A stretch of 6,762 nucleotides of DNA from an uncultured Bacilli bacterium. Its GTDB lineage: Bacteria > Bacillota_I > Bacilli_A > RF39 > UBA660. Positions 1 through 4,093 of the stretch are shown piece after piece (position 1 is the first letter of the stretch; each line of letters starts with the position of its first letter). Location of the stretch: assembly GCA_947627145.1 (NCBI GenBank), contig CANQUW010000058.1:1-6762 (forward strand). The letters run 5' to 3'. The position numbers and the translations under genes were made by a program. A model generated the notes under the pieces. That model had not been told where the DNA came from. It saw only the letters and a program-made list of their open reading frames with translations, and made no database searches.

Positions 1-81
1 CTTCCAATTGGTGCTGATATGGAGTATATTGATACTTTAACTTTAGAAAGGGCTCTTAATGATAGAAAGGAAATATCATAA
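1..81 (+). CDS. recR: Recombination mediator RecR, C-terminal end (partial)
   Basis: RecR works with RecF and RecO to load RecA onto gapped DNA coated with single-strand binding protein during recombinational repair. Only the last 26 codons and the TAA stop are inside the window; the gene begins upstream. The tail contains GADMEY followed by a TLTLERAL stretch, matching the family's conserved C-terminal end of the Toprim region (typically G-D/A-D-L-E-Y, then a T-L-x-x-A-L helix). The assignment rests on this short but characteristic tail and on the next gene being bofA, since recR and bofA are close neighbours in Bacillus. The small gene yaaL, which lies between recR and bofA in B. subtilis, is absent here because only 43 bases separate the two. 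The zinc finger and most of the Toprim domain cannot be checked. Confidence 0.85.
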   Translation, partial: LPIGADMEYIDTLTLERALNDRKEIS

Positions 82-111
82 AAATATATTTTTTTCATAA
101 TTTTTACTAAA

Positions 112-118
112 GTGAGGT
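112..118 (+). promoter_or_regulatory. Ribosome binding site of bofA
   Basis: GTGAGGT precedes the ATG at 125, with GAGGT at 114-118 and a six-base spacer. The TGA at 113-115 within it is in frame with bofA, so translation cannot start further upstream. This fixes the short 61-residue product as the complete protein. Confidence 0.75.
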
Positions 119-124
119 AATGTT

Positions 125-310
125 ATGGAAAAAGTTTTAGCATATATAAAACGTTTTATTTTAGGAGCTTTTGTTTTGTATGGTTATAATTTAATTGCAG
201 CTAATTTTAATCTTGTTATACCTATAAATTTAATTACTATATGTTTAATTGGATTACTTGGCACACCAGCGATTTTTGCTTTAATAATTTTGAAAATGTT
301 TACATTGTGA
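125..310 (+). CDS. bofA: BofA-family integral membrane protein, short form
   Basis: In Bacillus, BofA sits in the forespore outer membrane with SpoIVFA and blocks the intramembrane protease SpoIVFB, delaying pro-sigma-K cleavage. This 61-residue protein has two hydrophobic segments (about residues 8-27 and 36-58) and the family signature IPINLIT at 32-38, then GLLGTP at 43-48. Aligned without gaps to B. subtilis BofA (87 residues, recalled from memory) at an offset of 26, N22, N35 and T38 fall on N48, N61 and T64, the residues reported to matter for SpoIVFB inhibition. The first membrane helix of BofA is absent. An in-frame TGA at 113-115, and recR ending at 81, exclude a longer start. The gene lies between recR and holB, and its TGA stop is inside the holB ribosome binding site. 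Family membership is confident. A sporulation role is not shown, and the protein could act on another membrane protease or be a remnant. Confidence 0.82.
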   Translation: MEKVLAYIKRFILGAFVLYGYNLIAANFNLVIPINLITICLIGLLGTPAIFALIILKMFTL

Positions 311-313
311 GGT
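307..313 (+). promoter_or_regulatory. Ribosome binding site of holB, overlapping the bofA stop
   Basis: GTGAGGT contains the bofA stop codon TGA (308-310) and lies four bases before the holB ATG at 318. A ribosome ending bofA sits directly on this site, so bofA and holB are probably translationally coupled. The sequence closely resembles the bofA site at 112-118. Confidence 0.75.
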
Positions 314-317
314 AATT

Positions 318-1163
318 ATGTTAAAAGAAATTACAAAATATGAAAAATTTTATCAACAAGTAAAAATGAATTTTATTAATAAAGATCATTTTTTTCACGC
401 TTATATTATTGAAACTAATGATAATGATGATTATGAAAATGCGATTATTGATCTTGTAAAATTAATTTTTTCTAAAGATTATTCTGATAATGAATATGTA
501 CGTATTTGTAATTTAATTGATAATAATAATTTTTCTGATTTGGAAAAAGTGTATCCTGATGGTCAATTTATAAAGAAAGAACAATTAAGTAATGTAAAAA
601 GGAAATTTAAAACTAAGTCATTAGGTAATAAGCAGATATATGTGATATTTGAAGCTGATAAAATGAATAAAGAATCAACAAACTCAATGCTTAAGTTTTT
701 AGAGGAACCTAGTGATGGTGTTATTGCATTATTAGTTGTTAAAAATAGATATATGTTACTTGATACTATTATTTCTAGGTGTCAAGTTCTTACTATGGAT
801 AATATTTTAAAAGATGCTCCTGACGATGATAATTTACTTGTCCACTTTTTTGAAATTTTTACTTCTTCTAAAAACGCATTTATAAATTATAATAAAATTA
901 TAGAAGAATTATTTGTAGATAAGAAACAGACTATTAAAATATTAGATTTGTTAGAAAAAAAGTATTATAATTATCTAGGAGATGAGAAAAGTATTTTGAA
1001 TGATTCTCAGGTTATTAAAGATAATTTAGAAAAGTTAGATAAAATAAAATTGACAGATTTAATTGAATTTGTTAGTGAAGAAAGAAAAAAGTTGAGATAT
1101 AATGTTAATTTTAAACTTTGGTTAGATAGTTTTATTATTGGTTATATGGAGGTGAATTTATAA
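318..1163 (+). CDS. holB: DNA polymerase III delta' subunit (clamp loader)
   Basis: Delta' is the rigid stator subunit of the clamp-loader complex that opens the beta sliding clamp and places it on primed DNA. Visible family features are HAYII near the N-terminus (27-31), a DLEKVYPDGQ stretch (74-83), the strand IYVIFEADKMN (107-117), the helix ending in MLKFLEEPS (124-132) and the sensor motif ISRCQ (152-156). The usual zinc-binding module after the first helix is absent: the protein has only two cysteines, C64 and the SRC-motif C155. No intact P-loop follows HAYII; delta' subunits often lack a working ATP site, so this is not alarming. The C-terminal collar region (about 165-281) is poorly conserved and rich in Asn, Asp and Lys. 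At 281 residues it is shorter than typical Bacillus proteins (about 330). It overlaps ricT by one base, the same neighbour as in Bacillus. Confidence 0.9.
   Translation: MLKEITKYEKFYQQVKMNFINKDHFFHAYIIETNDNDDYENAIIDLVKLIFSKDYSDNEYVRICNLIDNNNFSDLEKVYPDGQFIKKEQLSNVKRKFKTKSLGNKQIYVIFEADKMNKESTNSMLKFLEEPSDGVIALLVVKNRYMLLDTIISRCQVLTMDNILKDAPDDDNLLVHFFEIFTSSKNAFINYNKIIEELFVDKKQTIKILDLLEKKYYNYLGDEKSILNDSQVIKDNLEKLDKIKLTDLIEFVSEERKKLRYNVNFKLWLDSFIIGYMEVNL
1148..1155 (+). promoter_or_regulatory. Ribosome binding site of ricT
   Basis: GGAGGTGA is a full match to the 16S rRNA anti-Shine-Dalgarno, seven bases before the ATG at 1163. It is the strongest site in the window, although it lies wholly inside the end of holB. 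It implies efficient independent initiation on ricT. Confidence 0.85.
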
Positions 1164-1966
1164 TGTATGATGTAATTGGTATTTTGCTTAATAATGATAG
1201 TGATATTAGTTATTATTTAGTTAATGATTTAAAGTTAAAAAAAGGAGATACTGTAATTGTTGAAAATGAGAGTGGATTACAAATCGGTATTGTTAAGACA
1301 GATGTTAAGCAGGAAAGTAAAGATAATTTATCAATGCCTGTTCCTAAGATAATTCGTGTTGCAACTAAAAAAGATTTAGCTATTAGTATGAAAAATGATG
1401 AAGAAGCTAATAACGCATTAAAGTATGCTAAGAGAGTTGCTAAAGACTTGGAACTTGATATGAGTTTTGTTGAGGCTAAATATACTTTTTCTCGTAATCA
1501 ATTATTTTTTTACTTTGTTTCATCTGGTAGGGTTGATTTTAGGGAGCTTGCCAAAAAACTTGCCCAAAAATATAAAACAAGAATAGAACTTAGACAGATT
1601 GGAGTAAGAGATAAGGCTAAACGTATTGGTGGTATTGGCCCTTGTGGTTTATTCTTATGTTGTAATACGTTTTTAACTGATTTTACTAGTGTGTCTATTA
1701 ATATGGCAAAGAATCAATTTTTAGCTCTTAATCCTAGTAAAATTAATGGTGTTTGTGGTAGGCTTTTATGTTGTCTTAATTATGAAGATGATACTTATAC
1801 TGAATTAAAAAAGGATTTACCTTCTTTAGGTACTATTGTAGAAACAAAAGATGGAGTAGGAAAAATAACTGGTGTTGATGTGTTTAAGAGAACAGTTAAG
1901 GTTGAATATAAAAATCAAGGGGTAGTTGAATATGCAAATGAAGAGTTATACGCGAAAAGTAACTGA
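1163..1966 (+). CDS. ricT: PSP1-domain protein RicT (YaaT)
   Basis: In B. subtilis, RicT forms the Ric (Y) complex with RicA and RicF. It carries iron-sulfur clusters and directs RNase Y processing of operon mRNAs, with knock-on effects on sporulation, competence and biofilm formation. The 267-residue length is close to the Bacillus protein (about 275). The PSP1 domain covers about residues 61-147. The hallmark cysteines are intact: C161, C166 and C167 in GPCGLFLCC, then C198, C203 and C204 in CGRLLCC. A KOW-like C-terminal tail begins near GTIVETKDGVG. The start is set by the strong upstream site; the ATG shares its A with the holB TAA stop (TAATG), so the two genes are coupled. The last 35 bases also encode the start of trmN6. 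The partners RicA and RicF are not in this window. Confidence 0.93.
   Translation: MYDVIGILLNNDSDISYYLVNDLKLKKGDTVIVENESGLQIGIVKTDVKQESKDNLSMPVPKIIRVATKKDLAISMKNDEEANNALKYAKRVAKDLELDMSFVEAKYTFSRNQLFFYFVSSGRVDFRELAKKLAQKYKTRIELRQIGVRDKAKRIGGIGPCGLFLCCNTFLTDFTSVSINMAKNQFLALNPSKINGVCGRLLCCLNYEDDTYTELKKDLPSLGTIVETKDGVGKITGVDVFKRTVKVEYKNQGVVEYANEELYAKSN
1917..1922 (+). promoter_or_regulatory. Ribosome binding site that decides the trmN6 start
   Basis: AAGGGG lies inside the ricT coding region. It is nine bases before the ATG at 1932, only three before the TTG at 1926 and fifteen before the ATG at 1938. This spacing favours 1932 as the trmN6 start. It is not a perfect Shine-Dalgarno, so initiation may partly depend on ribosomes already translating ricT. 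Confidence 0.6.
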
Positions 1967-2672
1967 TGTAGTTGGATATGACAGAAAGATAATTCAAGAT
2001 GATAATATGCTTTCATTGTCTGTTGATAGTTTGTTACTTGCAAATTTTGTAACTATTAATGATAGAACTCAAAAAATATTAGATTTAGGAGTTGGTATTG
2101 GGTCTATTCCTTTAATACTTTCTCTTAGAACTAAAGCAAAAATTTATGGTGTTGATATTCAATATGATGTGTGTCGTGTTGCTTTAGAAAATATGAAGTT
2201 AAATAAAATAGATAATCAAGTTGAGATTTATAATGATGATATTGTTAATTTTTCTATTAATAGTAAGCCTAATGTTTATGATACTATAGTTTGTAATCCT
2301 CCTTTTTTTAATGATAGTTATAATAATCTTCCTAACTCTGATTCTAAGAAAATTAGTAGACATGAAAAAAATATTACTTTGGAAGATATTTTTAAAGTTA
2401 GCAAAAAATTATTAAAAAATAAAGGAAATCTTTCTATTATATTCAGAACGGAAAGGTTAATAGAAATTTTGGCTTTATATAGAAAATATAATATTGAGCC
2501 AAAGAAGATTAGATTTATTTATCATAATGAAAAAAAGAATGCAAAATTGTTTTTTATTGAAGGCATAAAAAATGGTAATGTAGGATTAAAGATAGAAGCA
2601 CCATTTATTATGTATGATGAAGATGGTGAGACTTTGGAATATAAAAAGTTACTTAGTGAGGTGAATAAATAG
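1932..2672 (+). CDS. trmN6: tRNA1(Val) (adenine(37)-N6)-methyltransferase family (YabB/YfiC)
   Basis: This is a class I SAM-dependent methyltransferase of the YabB/TrmN6 family, which methylates N6 of A37 in valine tRNA. The 246-residue protein (from 1932) has an N-terminal KIIQ at 19-22 and VDSLLLANF, typical of the family. The SAM-binding glycine motif DLGVGIG is at 51-57, the acidic residue ending beta strand 2 is D75 (YGVDIQ), and the catalytic N6-adenine motif NPPFF is at 122-126. The family also includes proteins acting on other substrates, so the exact target is inferred. The start at 1932 is chosen for spacing to AAGGGG; a TTG at 1926 and ATG at 1938 are alternatives. It overlaps the end of ricT by 35 bases and is followed one base later by rsmI. 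In B. subtilis yabA sits between ricT and yabB, and yazA between yabB and rsmI; neither is present here. Confidence 0.87.
   Translation: MQMKSYTRKVTDVVGYDRKIIQDDNMLSLSVDSLLLANFVTINDRTQKILDLGVGIGSIPLILSLRTKAKIYGVDIQYDVCRVALENMKLNKIDNQVEIYNDDIVNFSINSKPNVYDTIVCNPPFFNDSYNNLPNSDSKKISRHEKNITLEDIFKVSKKLLKNKGNLSIIFRTERLIEILALYRKYNIEPKKIRFIYHNEKKNAKLFFIEGIKNGNVGLKIEAPFIMYDEDGETLEYKKLLSEVNK
2658..2664 (+). promoter_or_regulatory. Ribosome binding site of rsmI
   Basis: GAGGTGA lies within the last codons of trmN6, nine bases before the ATG at 2674. The trmN6 stop TAG (2670-2672) falls between the site and the start, an arrangement suited to re-initiation. Confidence 0.75.
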
Positions 2673-2673
2673 T

Positions 2674-3513
2674 ATGAATCAAAAGAGTTATGATGGAAGT
2701 AAAAGTTTGTATTTAGTTCCAACACCTATTGGTAATTTAGAAGATATTACTGTTCGTTCACTTAATGTTTTGAAAAGTGTAGATTTAGTTTTATGTGAAG
2801 ATACTAGAGTGACAGGTAATTTGCTTAAAAAATATGATATTAAGAAAAAACTTATTAGCTGTCATGAATATAATGAAAAAAATATAAAAGAAAAAGTTAT
2901 ATCTAAAATTATAGATGGTAATGATATTGCACTTGTTACTGATCAAGGTACTCCTATTATTAGTGATCCTGGTTATGAGATTGTTAAAGAAGCAATAAAA
3001 AATAATATTAATGTAGTGTCACTTCCTGGTGCAACTGCTTTTGTCCCTGCTTTAACTTCATCTGGAATTAGTCCATCTCCATTTACTTTTTACGGATTTT
3101 TGAATTCTAAGGATTCAAAGAGAAGAAAGGAATTAGAAGAGTTAAAACGAGAAAAAAACACATTAATATTTTATGAGGCTCCACATAGACTTTTAAAGTC
3201 TTTGGTTGATATGAAAGATATTTTTGGAGATAGAAATATTTGTATATGTAGAGAACTATCTAAAAAGTATGAAGAAATTTACAGAGGAAATATTAGTAGT
3301 TTATTAGATATTGATACATTAAAGGGTGAATTTGTTATTATTGTTGAAGGTAATAGTGAAGTTAGTGATTTTTCATCTATATCAATTTTAGAGCATATCA
3401 AACTATATTTAGATGATGGTATGAGTGAAAAAGATGCAATTAAGAAAGTTGCAAGTGAAAGAAAAGTTGCTAAGTCTATTATTTATAAGGAATATCATAC
3501 GAAAGGTAAGTGA
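2674..3513 (+). CDS. rsmI: 16S rRNA (cytidine(1402)-2'-O)-methyltransferase RsmI
   Basis: RsmI adds the 2'-O-methyl group to C1402 in the decoding centre of 16S rRNA; together with RsmH it makes m4Cm1402 and supports decoding fidelity. The 279-residue protein has the tetrapyrrole-methylase fold signatures in order: LYLVPTPIGNLEDIT at 12-26, CEDTR, SCHEYNE, TDQGTPIISDPG at 89-100 (the SAM and substrate loop), SLPGATA, and FYEAPHRL. The C-terminal small helical domain (from about 250, MSEKDAIKKVA) is the usual RsmI tail. Length matches the family (about 280-290). The TGA stop is followed four bases later by pth. In Bacillus the equivalent gene yabC precedes abrB; here no abrB follows. Confidence 0.95.
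   Translation: MNQKSYDGSKSLYLVPTPIGNLEDITVRSLNVLKSVDLVLCEDTRVTGNLLKKYDIKKKLISCHEYNEKNIKEKVISKIIDGNDIALVTDQGTPIISDPGYEIVKEAIKNNINVVSLPGATAFVPALTSSGISPSPFTFYGFLNSKDSKRRKELEELKREKNTLIFYEAPHRLLKSLVDMKDIFGDRNICICRELSKKYEEIYRGNISSLLDIDTLKGEFVIIVEGNSEVSDFSSISILEHIKLYLDDGMSEKDAIKKVASERKVAKSIIYKEYHTKGK
3502..3507 (+). promoter_or_regulatory. Ribosome binding site of pth
   Basis: AAAGGT sits in the last codons of rsmI, ten bases before the ATG at 3518. It supports starting pth at 3518 rather than at an upstream in-frame GTG (3425). That GTG would add 31 residues with no counterpart in the family, read from inside rsmI. Confidence 0.6.
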
Positions 3514-3517
3514 TATA

Positions 3518-4084
3518 ATGAAGTTAGTTGTTGGACTAGGTAATCCTGGACGTGAGTATGAGGGTACTCGTCATAATACTGGATTTATGTTTTTAGATAA
3601 TTATTTAAAGTATAAGGGAATTGATGGTTTTCATAAGAAATTTAATGGTATGTATTTAAAAACTAAAATAAATGGTGAAGATGTAATATTTTTGAAACCT
3701 CAGTCTTATATGAATTTAAGTGGTACTGTAGTTTCTGAATTTGTTAATTATTTTAATATAGATGCTTCCGATATTTTAGTTATTTCCGATGATTTAGATC
3801 TTAATATAGGAAATTATAAATTGAAAGCAAAAGGTAGTAGTGGTGGACATAATGGTCTTAAAAATATTGAACAGATGCTTTCTACAAAAAATTATAAGAG
3901 ATTAAAAATTGGTATTTCTAATGATAAGAAAATTGATACAATAAACTATGTATTAGGAAAATTTAGTAAAGAAGAAAAAGAAATACTTAATAGTTTGGGA
4001 GATATTGTTAATAATATATTAGATGATTATTTTGTTTTGGATTTTAATGAAATGATGAGCAAATATAATAGTAAAAATAAATAG
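3518..4084 (+). CDS. pth: Peptidyl-tRNA hydrolase
   Basis: Pth cleaves the ester bond of peptidyl-tRNAs that drop off the ribosome, freeing tRNA for recharging; it is usually essential in bacteria. From the ATG at 3518 the protein has 188 residues, the normal size, and opens directly with the family's N-terminal strand VVGLGNPG (4-11). Key residues are present: catalytic H19 in TRHNTG, N66 in KPQSYMNLSG, D91 in ISDDLDL, and N112 in GGHNGL. These correspond to E. coli H20, N68, D93 and N114. The open frame extends upstream to a GTG at 3425, but that stretch is rsmI in another frame. The TAG stop is nine bases before mfd. In B. subtilis pth and mfd flank fin, the anti-sigma factor gene; there is no room for it here. 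Confidence 0.95.
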   Translation: MKLVVGLGNPGREYEGTRHNTGFMFLDNYLKYKGIDGFHKKFNGMYLKTKINGEDVIFLKPQSYMNLSGTVVSEFVNYFNIDASDILVISDDLDLNIGNYKLKAKGSSGGHNGLKNIEQMLSTKNYKRLKIGISNDKKIDTINYVLGKFSKEEKEILNSLGDIVNNILDDYFVLDFNEMMSKYNSKNK

Positions 4085-4088
4085 GTGA
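4083..4088 (+). promoter_or_regulatory. Ribosome binding site of mfd, overlapping the pth stop
   Basis: AGGTGA shares two bases with the pth stop TAG (4082-4084) and ends five bases before the mfd ATG at 4094. A second match, GAGG at 4087-4090, is only three bases from the start and less favourable. The in-frame TAG at 4082 rules out a longer Mfd, except for an unlikely GTG at 4085. Confidence 0.65.
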
Positions 4089-4093
4089 GGATT

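Noticed and set aside
82..124. Promoter or terminator in the largest intergenic gap
   Set aside because: CATAAT at 96-101 resembles a -10, but the position for its -35 (73-78, ATATCA) does not match and lies in recR. There is no GC-rich hairpin before the T-run, so no intrinsic terminator either.
1050..1078. Perfect TTGACA (1050-1055) in holB as a -35 box for ricT
   Set aside because: The hexamers 16-18 bases downstream are poor -10 matches, so a promoter is not supported.
2522..2725. 67-codon open frame on the minus strand
   Set aside because: It lies antisense to the end of trmN6 and the start of rsmI, both clearly coding. Its product is low-complexity Phe/Ser/Asn with no recognisable motif.
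3425..3517. Upstream extension of pth from a GTG start
   Set aside because: The extra 31 residues come from rsmI sequence in another frame and match nothing in the family. The ATG at 3518 begins exactly at the conserved N-terminal strand.
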